A model generated the notes under the pieces. It ran no database searches. It saw nothing but the letters and a program-made list of their open reading frames with translations, and had not been told where the DNA came from. Shown one piece after another: positions 1 to 7,229 of a DNA stretch of 11,661 nucleotides. The position numbers were made by a program, and so were the translations under genes. Positions within the stretch are counted from its first letter, which is position 1; every line of letters starts with the position of its first letter. Location: NCBI GenBank assembly GCA_028688535.1, contig JAQTXY010000024.1:1-11661 (forward strand), read 5' to 3'. Source of the stretch: Methanothrix sp. Lineage in GTDB: Archaea; Halobacteriota; Methanosarcinia; Methanotrichales; Methanotrichaceae.

Positions 1-418
1 CGAGCTTGTGCACATGCTGGATGGTAGTAGTAACGCCCACTCTACTGACCTTGAGGACTAAAGCGGCCTTCTCCACCACATCCTTAAGGTCCTCTCTCAT
101 CCTGGCCTCCAGAAAGATGACATTGCCCGGTTCTTCCTCCAGCGGTGCATGGCCCAGATGGAGCAGCAGATCCGCCTCCTGGGCCAGCAACATATCCACG
201 TCGCAGGCCCCAAAGCAGGGATCTCCGGAGATGATAACCTTTGCTCCCGTCTTCTCCTCAATATGTCGGGCCACGGCGGGCATGGCTCTCTTCAGCCCTT
301 CCGGAGCCTGCACTCCCACCAGACGCGCCCCGCTCTTCTGGATGAGGTCAATAGCCTTGTCCAGGTCCAGATCGTAGCCGGAAAAGCCTGCGAAGCCGGA
401 GTTAGAACCAGCGGTCAA
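1..418 (-). CDS. dph2: Diphthamide synthase subunit Dph2, N-terminal part (cut by window edge)
   Basis: Reading the minus strand from a TTG at 418 gives 139 codons open to the window edge. Near residues 32-43 is a Dph-like segment, LVGVQAPEGLK, and at residues 64-73 is SGDPCFGACD, the signature around the first cluster-binding cysteine of Dph1/Dph2 (Cys68 here). HLGHAPL follows, as in the family. Archaeal Dph2 is a homodimeric, non-canonical radical SAM enzyme. It cleaves SAM to move a 3-amino-3-carboxypropyl group onto a histidine of elongation factor 2, the first step of diphthamide synthesis. The other cluster cysteines lie beyond the edge. The TTG overlaps the last bases of fen by 17 nt, so translation is probably coupled; a GGAGG lies about 21 nt upstream, too far for an ordinary ribosome site. 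The family call is firm from the motif; the start is uncertain. Confidence 0.86.
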   Translation of the reverse strand, partial: MTAGSNSGFAGFSGYDLDLDKAIDLIQKSGARLVGVQAPEGLKRAMPAVARHIEEKTGAKVIISGDPCFGACDVDMLLAQEADLLLHLGHAPLEEEPGNVIFLEARMREDLKDVVEKAALVLKVSRVGVTTTIQHVHKL

Positions 419-1412
419 GTGTGCTCTGGCCACGCTTGTATTCCTCCAAAAGCCGCAATGCCGTCTTCTCCACTCTATCCTTATCAAAATCCCTTTCATC
501 GACCAGGAAGGAGACAATCTCATCCACGCGGGGCTTTTTCATCTTGATCTCATAATCATCCGTAACATCAGGATGAAGGAAGAATTCCCGGATCTGTGCG
601 AAATTTTCAATCTTCTCCTCCTGCTCAGCCAGAATGGATTCCAGGTCTTTCTTTTCCCGGATAAGTTTAAGTGCCGTCTTCGGGCCGACACGGGTTAGGC
701 CACTGTTGTAGTCGGTGCCGCACATAATGCCGATCTCCACAAGCTGCTTTCGGCTGATGCCCAGGCGCGCCAGCCCTTCCTCTAAATTAATGACCTCCGG
801 CTCCACATCCACGTAAATGTTCTTCTTGGGAAGCTTTCGTTTGCCGGTGATGGCCAGGTTCCTCACCACCTGGGGTGCGCCGAAGAGGAGGGAATCATAG
901 TCCTGGCTTGCTACCAGTTCGACCTCACCTCTGGCGCACATATTGGCCGCCTGCGCTTCGCCTTCCGATGGCGCCTGAATTACAGGAAGCCCCATGGCTA
1001 AAATAAGCCGTCTTCCATCCTCCAGGATCTCGGAGTTGATGCGAGAAGCCGCCTGAGCATACTTGAATCCATCCTGGCCGGTGGCTTTTGCCTCTTCCCA
1101 GGCAGACGCCGCCTTCTCTCTTGCCTCTGACCGTTGGGCAAGCGTTTCTGCTTTAAATGTGGGCGGTTCTCCGTCGAAGATAAAGGCCACCTTGACTCCG
1201 GCTTCAATCAGGTTGGTAGTACGGTACAATAAACCGGAAAGATGCGAGGTCACCCTTCCCTGGCTGTCCATGAGCGGCGTGCCGTCCCTCTGCCGGATTA
1301 TGCTCAGGAACTGGTAGAGGGTGTTGAAGGCATCGATTGCCACCCATCTTCCAGAGATATCCTTGATCTCGATATTCTTTCTTTGCAGCAGGTCTCCCAA
1401 ATCAACTCCCAT
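402..1412 (-). CDS. fen: Flap endonuclease 1 (FEN-1/XPG family)
   Basis: A full-length archaeal FEN-1 of 336 aa. It cuts 5' flaps made by strand displacement during Okazaki fragment maturation and long-patch repair. The metal-binding acidic residues are all visible: D27 (AIDAFN), D80 (FIFDGEPP), E150 and E152 (APSEGEAQAA), D171 and D173 (SQDYDSLLFG) and D234 (CGTDYN). The helix-two-turn-helix DNA-binding segment follows around 236-251 (RVGPKTALKL). The last eight residues, QSTLDRWF (329-336), are a textbook PIP box for docking on PCNA. The ATG has an AAGGT ribosome site at 1420-1424, seven bases upstream. fen is followed on the same strand by overlapping dph2, so the two are probably co-transcribed. 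Nothing looks damaged or foreign. Confidence 0.97.
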   Translation of the reverse strand: MGVDLGDLLQRKNIEIKDISGRWVAIDAFNTLYQFLSIIRQRDGTPLMDSQGRVTSHLSGLLYRTTNLIEAGVKVAFIFDGEPPTFKAETLAQRSEAREKAASAWEEAKATGQDGFKYAQAASRINSEILEDGRRLILAMGLPVIQAPSEGEAQAANMCARGEVELVASQDYDSLLFGAPQVVRNLAITGKRKLPKKNIYVDVEPEVINLEEGLARLGISRKQLVEIGIMCGTDYNSGLTRVGPKTALKLIREKKDLESILAEQEEKIENFAQIREFFLHPDVTDDYEIKMKKPRVDEIVSFLVDERDFDKDRVEKTALRLLEEYKRGQSTLDRWF

Positions 1413-1419
1413 GTGTAAT

Positions 1420-1457
1420 ACCTTGTTGCTTCTCTATGATAATAATATCTTTAAATA
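1420..1457. promoter_or_regulatory. Compact divergent promoter with one symmetric TATA box
   Basis: Only about 80 bases separate fen (minus) from the HesB-like gene (plus). The best archaeal TATA match is TTTAAATA at 1450-1457; its complement, TATTTAAA, is also a good box for the other strand. On the plus strand this puts the transcript start near 1478-1482. On the minus strand it puts it near 1425-1430, just before the AAGGT ribosome site of fen (1420-1424). One core may therefore serve both genes; a second, weaker AT-rich stretch (about 1436-1447) could be used instead. Confidence 0.55.
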
Positions 1458-1492
1458 CGAGTTTGTGAGGATATAATTTGGATGTGCAGTTC

Positions 1493-1885
1493 ATGATAGA
1501 GATTACAGAGGCGGCAGCCAATATGATCAAGCGCAGTCAGGTAGAGGGCAAAGTGATCAGGATGTTCCTGGCAGCGATTGATGCCACCGGCGCGAATTAC
1601 GGTCTGGCTCTGGGAGATGAAGAGGCTGGGGACAAAGTCTTTGAGAGCCGGGGTGTGAAGGTCTACATGAGCCCGCAGGATACTGAACTGCTCAGTGAGA
1701 CCATAATAGACTATGTGGACGACGATAGGGGAACCGGTTTCATAATCAGGGGCCCAGAGGATGAAATCTCCGGCTGCGATGCCTGCGCTAATGTCGATAG
1801 CTGTGATCATGACCACAGCAGTTGCGATCACGACCATGGCGACTGTGGATGCGGGCACGATGACAGCGACTGCGGTTGCAGCTAG
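1493..1885 (+). CDS. HesB/IscA-like protein with Cys/His-rich C-terminal tail
   Basis: From the ATG at 1493 the protein has 130 aa. Residues 1-90 resemble the A-type iron-sulfur carrier (HesB/IscA) fold: MIEITEAAANMI at the start, then RMFLAAIDATGANYGLAL, which aligns with the family's SGCSGxxYxL segment. The first conserved cysteine is missing here; alanine 31 sits in its place. The end is unusual: residues 95-130 hold eight Cys (95, 98, 104, 111, 118, 120, 127, 129) and five His in short Asp-rich units such as CDHDH, which suggests metal binding. The role could be cluster carriage, metal storage or metal delivery; I cannot decide. The frame also opens at TTG 1478 with GTGAGG at 1465-1470. 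I prefer ATG 1493 because family members start this way and the TATA box at 1450-1457 would put the transcript start near 1480. Confidence 0.82.
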   Translation: MIEITEAAANMIKRSQVEGKVIRMFLAAIDATGANYGLALGDEEAGDKVFESRGVKVYMSPQDTELLSETIIDYVDDDRGTGFIIRGPEDEISGCDACANVDSCDHDHSSCDHDHGDCGCGHDDSDCGCS

Positions 1886-1895
1886 CTTATTCATA

Positions 1896-1918
1896 TTTTT
1901 ATATAAATTATCATTTTT
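1896..1918 (+). terminator. Oligo-T tract after the HesB-like gene
   Basis: Two runs of five T (1896-1900 and 1914-1918) lie 11 to 33 bases after the stop codon in an AT-rich stretch without a hairpin. Archaeal RNA polymerase stops at such T runs, so this is a likely terminator. Confidence 0.45.
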
Positions 1919-1955
1919 ATAACCGGCATAACCTTTGGCCTGTTAATCGCAATCC

Positions 1956-2004
1956 TTAAATATGATACATGCTAGCATGCTACATGTTAGCATTTATAAG
2001 GTGG
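1956..2004 (+). promoter_or_regulatory. ADH synthase promoter with tandem palindromic operator candidate
   Basis: A TATA box TTAAATAT (1956-1963) predicts a transcript start near 1985. Directly behind it are two 12-base direct repeats, ACATGCTAGCAT (1967-1978) and ACATGTTAGCAT (1982-1993), 15 bases apart with a single mismatch. The first holds the perfect palindrome ATGCTAGCAT (1969-1978); an overlapping perfect palindrome, TAGCATGCTA, covers 1973-1982. A dimeric repressor bound here would sit on the transcript start and block RNA polymerase. The ribosome site AAGGTGG (1998-2004) follows and sets the TTG start at 2011. The regulator and its signal are unknown. Confidence 0.6.
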
Positions 2005-2010
2005 TAAAAT

Positions 2011-2808
2011 TTGGGTGAGATTGGCAAGAGAGTTCGAATTGAAAGGATAATGGACAGAGAAAGCGGGAACACAGTTATCATACCACTCGACCACGGCATA
2101 TCCGTTGGTCCCATCAAGGGATTGGTAGACCTGCCGGAAATGGTCAACAAGGTTGCCAAGGGCGGAGCCAATGCCGTTCTTCAGCAAAAAGGAATGGTTC
2201 GCCATGGACATCGCGGCTACGGTCGAGACGTCGGTCTGATTGTGCATATGAGTGCCTCAACCTCCCTCGGCCCCGATCCCAACAACAAGGTGCAGGTATG
2301 TCTGGTGGAGGAGTGCCTGAAGATGGGAGCAGATGCCGTGTCAGTTCACATCAACATCGGCTCTGAGACCGAGTCGGATCAGCTCAGCATATTGGGATGT
2401 GTCAGCGAGCGCTGTGACTTCTGGGGCATGCCGCTCATAGCCATGATGTACCCGCGCGGCAAAGCAATCGTCAACCCCAATGATGTGGAAGTAGTCTCTC
2501 ACGCTGCCCGGGCGGGCGCGGAGCTGGGCGCTGATATCATCAAGACCAACTACACCGGAGATATCGATTCCTTCCGGCGGGTGGTGGATGGCTGTCCGGT
2601 GCCCGTGGTCATCGCCGGAGGGCCCAAGACCGAGACAGACATGGAATTCCTACAAATGATTGACGGAGCCATGCAGGCGGGCGCGCGCGGCGTGGCCATC
2701 GGCAGGAATGTCTTCCAGCACCAAGACCCTACAAGGATGACCATGGCCATTGCGGCTATTGTCAACAAGGGCAAGACTGCGGAAGAGGCGATTAAGATCC
2801 TGGGTTGA
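2011..2808 (+). CDS. aroA': 2-amino-3,7-dideoxy-D-threo-hept-6-ulosonate (ADH) synthase
   Basis: A 265-aa class I aldolase-type TIM barrel, very close in sequence to the Methanocaldococcus enzyme MJ0400. It catalyses the first step of the archaeal route to 3-dehydroquinate, which avoids DAHP synthase and feeds aromatic amino acid synthesis. The Schiff-base lysine is K178 ([10 protein letters not shown]). D27 (IPLDHG) and Y147 (MMYPRG), which match the acid-base residues of that family, are present, and GGPKTETD and [11 protein letters not shown] form the phosphate-binding end of the barrel. Fructose-bisphosphate aldolase of the same superfamily is the alternative, but the RHGHRGYG and MYPRGK segments favour ADH synthase. 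The TTG start is supported by AAGGTGG six bases upstream and by matching the family's N-terminus; the next Met lies inside the conserved region. The partner, 3-dehydroquinate synthase II, is not in the window. Regulation is probably at the operator just upstream. Confidence 0.93.
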   Translation: MGEIGKRVRIERIMDRESGNTVIIPLDHGISVGPIKGLVDLPEMVNKVAKGGANAVLQQKGMVRHGHRGYGRDVGLIVHMSASTSLGPDPNNKVQVCLVEECLKMGADAVSVHINIGSETESDQLSILGCVSERCDFWGMPLIAMMYPRGKAIVNPNDVEVVSHAARAGAELGADIIKTNYTGDIDSFRRVVDGCPVPVVIAGGPKTETDMEFLQMIDGAMQAGARGVAIGRNVFQHQDPTRMTMAIAAIVNKGKTAEEAIKILG

Positions 2809-2865
2809 TGGGAAAGCGCAAGAGCTTCAGGAGATTTGACGGAAAACATCCTTTTCTATTTAATA

Positions 2866-2889
2866 TTTTTCAATCACTTGGTCATTTTT
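2866..2889 (+). terminator. Oligo-T tracts after ADH synthase
   Basis: Runs of five T at 2866-2870 and 2885-2889 lie 58 to 81 bases after the stop codon in AT-rich DNA, a likely archaeal intrinsic terminator. The rest of the spacer to the next gene (2890-2981) shows no clear ribosome site or strong TATA box. Confidence 0.4.
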
Positions 2890-2981
2890 CTTTCTCCATT
2901 CATGGCGCACTTGATTCCACCTTGAATCTGCAAGTCTCACACCCGAATTCTTGATTAACTACCCACCCCATTTTGCATCTC

Positions 2982-3662
2982 ATGCAATCCGACAACCCCA
3001 CAAAGAAAAACGCCATTGTCTCCTGGACAGGCGGAAAGGACGGCTGTTACTCCTGCTATAAAACAATGAATGACGGCTACAATATCACTCATATCCTGCA
3101 TTTCACCAACCAGAAGAAGACCGGCTCACATGAACTCAACCCAGCCCTCATCCGGGCTCAGGTCCAGGCCATCGGCCTTCCTCACCTGCAGCGTAATTTT
3201 CAATCCTACGAGGAGGAGTTCAAGAAAGCTGCCTTGGAGCTGCGAGCGCAGGGCGAGAGATTTGATGCAGCTGTCTTCGGGCACATCGAGACCCATAAGC
3301 CGCTGGTGGAGAGAATCTGCCAGGAGCTGAATATCGATCTGATCCTGCCTCTCTGGAAAGAGAACTCCGAGAAAATCGTAAATGAGATCATCGATGCCGG
3401 ATTTAAGGTAATTCTGGTCAGCGTGAGGGATGGTTTTCTGGGAAAGGAATGGCTGGGCCGCAGTATTGATAACAAATTTATTGCCGATTTGAAAAAGGCC
3501 AATAGCGCTGTCGATGCATGCGGTGAGAACGGAGAGTTTCATACCCTCGTCCTGGACGGTCCCATCTTCAAAAAGAAGATAGTAATAACCAAGAGCGATC
3601 CGATTCATAAGGAAGGCTACTGGTTCATGAACATCACAACTTTTGATTTGCAGGAAAAATAA
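2982..3662 (+). CDS. Dph6-like diphthine-ammonia ligase family ATPase
   Basis: An N-type ATP pyrophosphatase of the Diphthami_syn_2 family (226 aa from the ATG at 2982, usual length). The PP-loop is SWTGGKD at residues 14-20. The family signature GENGEFHTLVLDGP is at 181-194. In between, FGHIETHKPLVERICQEL (99-116) and LPLWKEN keep the Dph6 layout, though with changes from the usual FGDIxxEDHRxWVE and PLWG. Dph6 amidates diphthine on elongation factor 2, the last step of diphthamide synthesis. That would link this gene with dph2 in the same window, but they are not in one operon. The PP-loop ends in Gly-Cys (KDGC) where most members have Ser (KDS), so this may be a paralogue with another substrate. 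A TTG at 2973 would add three residues. No good ribosome site is visible at either start, so the start is uncertain. Confidence 0.8.
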   Translation: MQSDNPTKKNAIVSWTGGKDGCYSCYKTMNDGYNITHILHFTNQKKTGSHELNPALIRAQVQAIGLPHLQRNFQSYEEEFKKAALELRAQGERFDAAVFGHIETHKPLVERICQELNIDLILPLWKENSEKIVNEIIDAGFKVILVSVRDGFLGKEWLGRSIDNKFIADLKKANSAVDACGENGEFHTLVLDGPIFKKKIVITKSDPIHKEGYWFMNITTFDLQEK

Positions 3663-3727
3663 AATTGCAGGAGAAATGGGGATATGCGAGCACACGGATT
3701 CATGATTGATCACCACTCTCTTTGCCC

Positions 3728-4900
3728 TTAAACCTGCCAGATCTCTCGCGGCATATGGGTGAGGCTCACGGCTCCGCCCGGCCCCGTCAAGTAGGTGTCC
3801 TCTATTCCCAGCACACCCTTGGTAGGATAGATGATCTTGGGCTCGATGGCAATGGCCATGTTGCTCTTTATGGTATGATTCAGCGGCCCGATCACCGGGT
3901 ATTCGTCCAGTTCTAGCCCCACTCCGTGGCCCACAAAGCCGCATTTATTGCCATTGGTCCCACCCAAATAGTCCAGGTAGCCGAGCCTTGCTCCCTCTGT
4001 TTCGGATAGCTCGAACAATTCCCTGCCCGTCCTGCCAGCGGTAAGCTCTCCGGCCAGCGCCTCCTCTATCTGGCAGGCGGCTTGATAGGCATCCTCTAGC
4101 TCAGGCTCCAGACGGCCCAGGGAGAATATGCGTGTAGCGTCCGCAATGTAGCCGTTGTAAATGCCCACGCTGTCCACGAATATCGGCTCATTTCTTTTGA
4201 TCTTGGCAAAGCCTGCCCCCTGGGGAAACATCAGAGAGGTGCCCCGACCACCGCTGGGCGAGGCCAGGAAGCTGGGAAAGGCCGCCTCAGCCCCGGACAT
4301 GACATGGCCCAACGGCACAATGCTGTTGAACCTGCGAAAGCGCAGGGACCCCTGATGGCCAATGGAGCGCATCACCGATTCCAACTGGCAGATAAGGTCT
4401 ACCTCCTTCATGCCTTCTTCCAGAAAATCTGGCACCGAGGAGAAGCCGGCTTCCAGGATACGAGCCGCCTCTTTTATCAGGTTTAACTCAAAATCGGACT
4501 TCACAGAACGAATATGCTTGATTTTTTCGGCAACATCAACGAACAGCGCATCTTGCAGGGCTTTGTCAACTTTGAAGTAGAAGCTGCAGGGAAGCACATC
4601 CATCTCCAGGCCGACTGTAGCCTTCGCCGGGATATTCAGGTCCGATTTCAGATTTCTCATATTCTTTAGAGGTAAAACTTCGAGGGGTGATTCCGCCGCA
4701 GCTCTCTCCAGGCTTCGCTTCATCATCACCACCGGCTCGCCGTCTCTGGGAATGTAGACCAGCCCATCCTGAGCGGTGCCGGAAAAGTAGCACACGTCCA
4801 CGGCATGAAACAAAAGTGCACCATCCATCTCGCCCATCTGCGACTGCAACGTCTTTATCCTGCTCTCGATCTCTGATTTGGGGGAAAGAACATACTCCAT
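3728..4900 (-). CDS. M24 family metallopeptidase, Xaa-Pro dipeptidase/aminopeptidase type
   Basis: A 390-aa protein with the two-part layout of Xaa-Pro peptidases: a creatinase-like N-terminal domain (about 1-140) and a pita-bread catalytic domain (about 145-390). All five dinuclear metal ligands are visible: D243 and D254 (FVDSVGIYNGYIADATR), H325 (GFVGHGVGLELDE), E353 (AIEPK) and E367 (LGIEDTYL). Such enzymes cut the bond before proline and act in peptide turnover in the cytoplasm. The open frame extends upstream to 4972, but ATG 4900 has GAGGT at 4908-4912, seven bases away. That start also drops an arginine-rich, atypical N-terminus. A TATA-like CTAAATAAAG near 4972-4981 fits a leader of about 50 bases. 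The gene is monocistronic and converges on the Dph6-like gene. Confidence 0.9.
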   Translation of the reverse strand: MEYVLSPKSEIESRIKTLQSQMGEMDGALLFHAVDVCYFSGTAQDGLVYIPRDGEPVVMMKRSLERAAAESPLEVLPLKNMRNLKSDLNIPAKATVGLEMDVLPCSFYFKVDKALQDALFVDVAEKIKHIRSVKSDFELNLIKEAARILEAGFSSVPDFLEEGMKEVDLICQLESVMRSIGHQGSLRFRRFNSIVPLGHVMSGAEAAFPSFLASPSGGRGTSLMFPQGAGFAKIKRNEPIFVDSVGIYNGYIADATRIFSLGRLEPELEDAYQAACQIEEALAGELTAGRTGRELFELSETEGARLGYLDYLGGTNGNKCGFVGHGVGLELDEYPVIGPLNHTIKSNMAIAIEPKIIYPTKGVLGIEDTYLTGPGGAVSLTHMPREIWQV

Positions 4901-4989
4901 TTTGCTGACCTCATCAATCATTCCATCATTTCCATCATAAAGGTTGGAACGCCGTCTTCTGATGCGATACACCTTTATTTAGCTAACTA

Positions 4990-5109
4990 ATGCCAAATGC
5001 CAGCCTAAACGAGAAACTGGATCGCGTCCTGGATAAAACGATTTTTTTTAAACTCAAGAGTGATATTTCCGATGATAAAACGGCCTTGCGGGCCAAAGGA
5101 ATAATCTAA
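4990..5109 (+). CDS. Candidate 39-residue small protein
   Basis: An ATG-to-TAA frame of 39 codons begins MPNASLNEKLDRVLDKT and ends ALRAKGII. It is rich in Lys, Asp and Leu, fits one amphipathic helix, and uses codons like those of the neighbouring genes (CTG, GCC, GTC, AAG). A run of six T (5114-5119) follows the stop codon at once, as expected for an archaeal terminator. Against it, no ribosome site precedes the ATG and no clear TATA box lies 25 bases upstream, so it would have to be leaderless from a weak promoter. I do not recognise a family. It diverges from the M24 peptidase and converges with the TauE gene. Confidence 0.4.
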   Translation: MPNASLNEKLDRVLDKTIFFKLKSDISDDKTALRAKGII

Positions 5110-5113
5110 AACC

Positions 5114-5119
5114 TTTTTT
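5114..5119 (+). terminator. T6 run after the small ORF
   Basis: Six consecutive T begin four bases after the TAA of the 39-codon frame and overlap the end of the convergent permease gene. The position fits an archaeal terminator for plus-strand transcription; chance cannot be excluded. Confidence 0.35.
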
Positions 5120-5967
5120 CATAGTCCCACCCATCCCAAGACCCCAATCATCTTCAGTCCGATATAGATCATAAGCATCACAAAGATGTACTTCAGCTTC
5201 TCCGCCGGCAGCCTATGAGCCACCTTTACGCCCCAGGAAGCCGCGAATATGCTTGCTCCTGCCAGCAGTGCAAACTGCAGAAGGTCGATATAACCTACAC
5301 AGTACATAGGAAGCCCAGGCATGCCCCATCCATTAATGGCATAAGCGGTAATCCCACCCACTGCATTGAAGGCGATGGTTACCGACGAGGTGCCGATGGC
5401 CTGGTACATGCTAAATCCCATGGCAATAACCATAACCGGCACCAGGATCACTCCGCCTCCTATCCCGGTCAGACCGGATATGACTCCTACTCCCAGCCCC
5501 CAAAGAACATACTGCAAGAGACTTTCTCTTGTCTCTCCCGGTAAAAACTCCTTGCCGAGCAGCAGATTCCTGGCAAAGAGCATCCTCAAGGCCCCAAGCA
5601 AAACCACAAATCCAAAGAGCATCCTGAGCAGATCTCCGGGCGCATGAGCCGCAATGCTCCCACCTAAAAAGGCTCCCAAAAGACCACAAAGGCCCATGAT
5701 GACCCCCGGCCTCCAGAGAACCACTCCCCGGCAGCTATGGCCGCGGCATCCGGAGAGAGCCGTGGGCAGAACCACAGCCAGAGAGGTTCCAAAGGCAATT
5801 CTGGTGGCCAGGGTGGGATCGATTCCCATGGATGTCAGCACCCAGATCTGCACGGGCACCATGAGAAAACCGCCCCCGATGCCTAGCAGGCCGCAGGAAA
5901 AACCGACTGCTAGACCTGTGACCAGCAACGCCAGAGCATAAAAGAGAAGGGATTCCAAGATCACCAT
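5119..5967 (-). CDS. TauE/SafE family membrane permease
   Basis: A 282-aa, strongly hydrophobic protein with about eight membrane segments in two homologous halves. Each half opens with the family signature: GLLGIGGGFLMVPV at 26-39 and GLTGIGGGVILVPV at 165-178. The family (COG0730) exports or imports small anions such as sulfite, sulfoacetate or taurine across the cytoplasmic membrane; the substrate cannot be read from the sequence. The loop near 71-82 (LSGCRGHSCRGV) carries two cysteines. The gene begins 43 bases after fprA on the same strand and probably belongs to the rubredoxin-fprA operon. A sulfite exporter would make sense there, since sulfite is toxic to methanogens, but that is inference. 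The ATG has no clear ribosome site. Confidence 0.88.
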   Translation of the reverse strand: MVILESLLFYALALLVTGLAVGFSCGLLGIGGGFLMVPVQIWVLTSMGIDPTLATRIAFGTSLAVVLPTALSGCRGHSCRGVVLWRPGVIMGLCGLLGAFLGGSIAAHAPGDLLRMLFGFVVLLGALRMLFARNLLLGKEFLPGETRESLLQYVLWGLGVGVISGLTGIGGGVILVPVMVIAMGFSMYQAIGTSSVTIAFNAVGGITAYAINGWGMPGLPMYCVGYIDLLQFALLAGASIFAASWGVKVAHRLPAEKLKYIFVMLMIYIGLKMIGVLGWVGL

Positions 5968-6010
5968 GATTTAGCGCTTCAATCGAATACCGGGCATTAT
6001 GCCAACGACC

Positions 6011-7198
6011 TCAAGCGATCTTCAGCTCCCGATGCTTAGCAGCGATCTCATCCGCCAGCCGGTCCAGGCCCTGGAAATCTGCCTCTTTGGGATGGCCTTT
6101 GGCGACTACCGGATCGAAGAACTGCAGCTTCAGATTGGGCAGAGCGACGGTGATCTGCTCAAGCATCTTGCCGCCCCACCCAAAGGAGCCGATGATGGAA
6201 GCATACCTTGTCTTGGGCCGCAGGGCATTGGCCAGGATGGCGGCATAAAGTGCCAGAGGATGCGCTCCTGCCAGAATGGTAGGTGTACCTATGACCACAG
6301 TTGCCGCATCCACCAGAGACTCTGCCAGCTCTCCTGCATCGTAATTTGTGAGATCAAATTGTCTCACGCCCACTCCTCGAGATATGAGAGCATCCACCAG
6401 ATAGCCTACCATGATGCGAGTGGACTCATGCATGGAAACATAAGGCAAAACAACCTGGTTTTTTACCCTATCCGAGGCCCAATCACGGTAGGCATCCAAT
6501 ATGAACTCTGGCCGGGCATAAAGCGGGCCGTGGCTGGGAGCAATTACATCCATGGGCAGATCTGCAATCCTAGCCAGGTGCCGGTTGATGTTCTGGCGAA
6601 AGGGCATCATGATCTCAGCATAATATCTCTTGGCAGCCCGGTAGACGACTGCTTCATCACTGGCATAAAGGTCGCTGCTAGCCAGATGCGAGCCCAAGAA
6701 ATCGCAGGTAAAAAGTATGCGCTCCTCAGCCAGATAGGTGAATATCGTGTCCGGCCAGTGTACCCAGGGAGCAATTATGAACTGCAGGCTTCTATCGCCC
6801 AGAGATATCTTCTCGTCGTCTTTTACCTCCTTAACTCTATCCTGGCTCACCAGTCCAAACAACATGAGCAAATCCAAACACCTGGCAGAACCCAGCACTT
6901 TAGCATCAGGGTAAAGATCAAGCAGCCTTTTGAGGCTTCCTGAATGATCCTGCTCGGCATGCTGGGCGATGATGTAGTCGATTCTCTTGATGCCCAGCGC
7001 CAACAGGTTGCCTTGCAGCACATCAACCATGGATTCATCCACAGCATCGATAAGCACCGTCTTCTCGCTGCCCTGGATGAGGTAGGAGTTATAACTGGTC
7101 CCCTCCGGCAGAGGAATTAATGCATCAAAGAGCCTTCGATCCCAGTCTATTGCTCCTACCCATTTGACACCGGGTTTGATCTCTCTTATGAGCGCCAT
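6011..7198 (-). CDS. fprA: F420H2 oxidase FprA (flavodiiron protein)
   Basis: A 395-aa type A flavodiiron protein. The metallo-beta-lactamase-like domain (about 1-245) holds every diiron ligand: H80, E82, D84 and H85 (QHAEQDHSG), H147 (WVHWPDTIF), D166 (FTCDFLGSH) and H223 (APSHGPLY). The flavodoxin domain (about 248-394) has the FMN loop SMHESTRIM and GSFGWGGK. In methanogens FprA uses reduced F420 to reduce O2 to water, protecting the cytoplasm. Rubredoxin lies immediately upstream; whether it is the electron donor here or a separate carrier is open. The frame extends to TTG 7216, but ATG 7198 has AAGGA seven bases upstream and gives the usual short N-terminus before WVGAIDWD. Nitric oxide reduction is the alternative activity in this family; the HWPD segment and the methanogen setting favour F420H2 oxidase. 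Confidence 0.94.
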   Translation of the reverse strand: MALIREIKPGVKWVGAIDWDRRLFDALIPLPEGTSYNSYLIQGSEKTVLIDAVDESMVDVLQGNLLALGIKRIDYIIAQHAEQDHSGSLKRLLDLYPDAKVLGSARCLDLLMLFGLVSQDRVKEVKDDEKISLGDRSLQFIIAPWVHWPDTIFTYLAEERILFTCDFLGSHLASSDLYASDEAVVYRAAKRYYAEIMMPFRQNINRHLARIADLPMDVIAPSHGPLYARPEFILDAYRDWASDRVKNQVVLPYVSMHESTRIMVGYLVDALISRGVGVRQFDLTNYDAGELAESLVDAATVVIGTPTILAGAHPLALYAAILANALRPKTRYASIIGSFGWGGKMLEQITVALPNLKLQFFDPVVAKGHPKEADFQGLDRLADEIAAKHRELKIA

Positions 7199-7229
7199 GA
7201 TCTTGTCCTTATCCAAGTCCTTAATCCAG

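Noticed and set aside
6..547. Two plus-strand open frames at the left edge
   Set aside because: Both are complements of dph2 and fen, whose signature motifs are clear on the minus strand.
1451..1894. 147-codon open frame on the minus strand with hydrophobic start
   Set aside because: It is antisense to the HesB-like gene; its apparent membrane segment is the complement of the Cys/His codons.
2808..2954. 48-codon frame starting with a TGATG overlap at the end of ADH synthase
   Set aside because: The overlap looks like translational coupling, but after about 13 residues (GKRKSFRRFDG) the frame runs through AT-rich sequence with two T5 terminator-like runs and non-coding-like codons.
3126..3944. 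272-codon open frame on the minus strand
   Set aside because: It spans the Dph6-like gene antisense and the end of the peptidase gene in another frame; the real genes explain both parts.
5999..6943. 314-codon open frame on the plus strand
   Set aside because: It lies antisense to fprA, whose diiron ligands and flavodoxin motifs are complete; its translation shows no family pattern.
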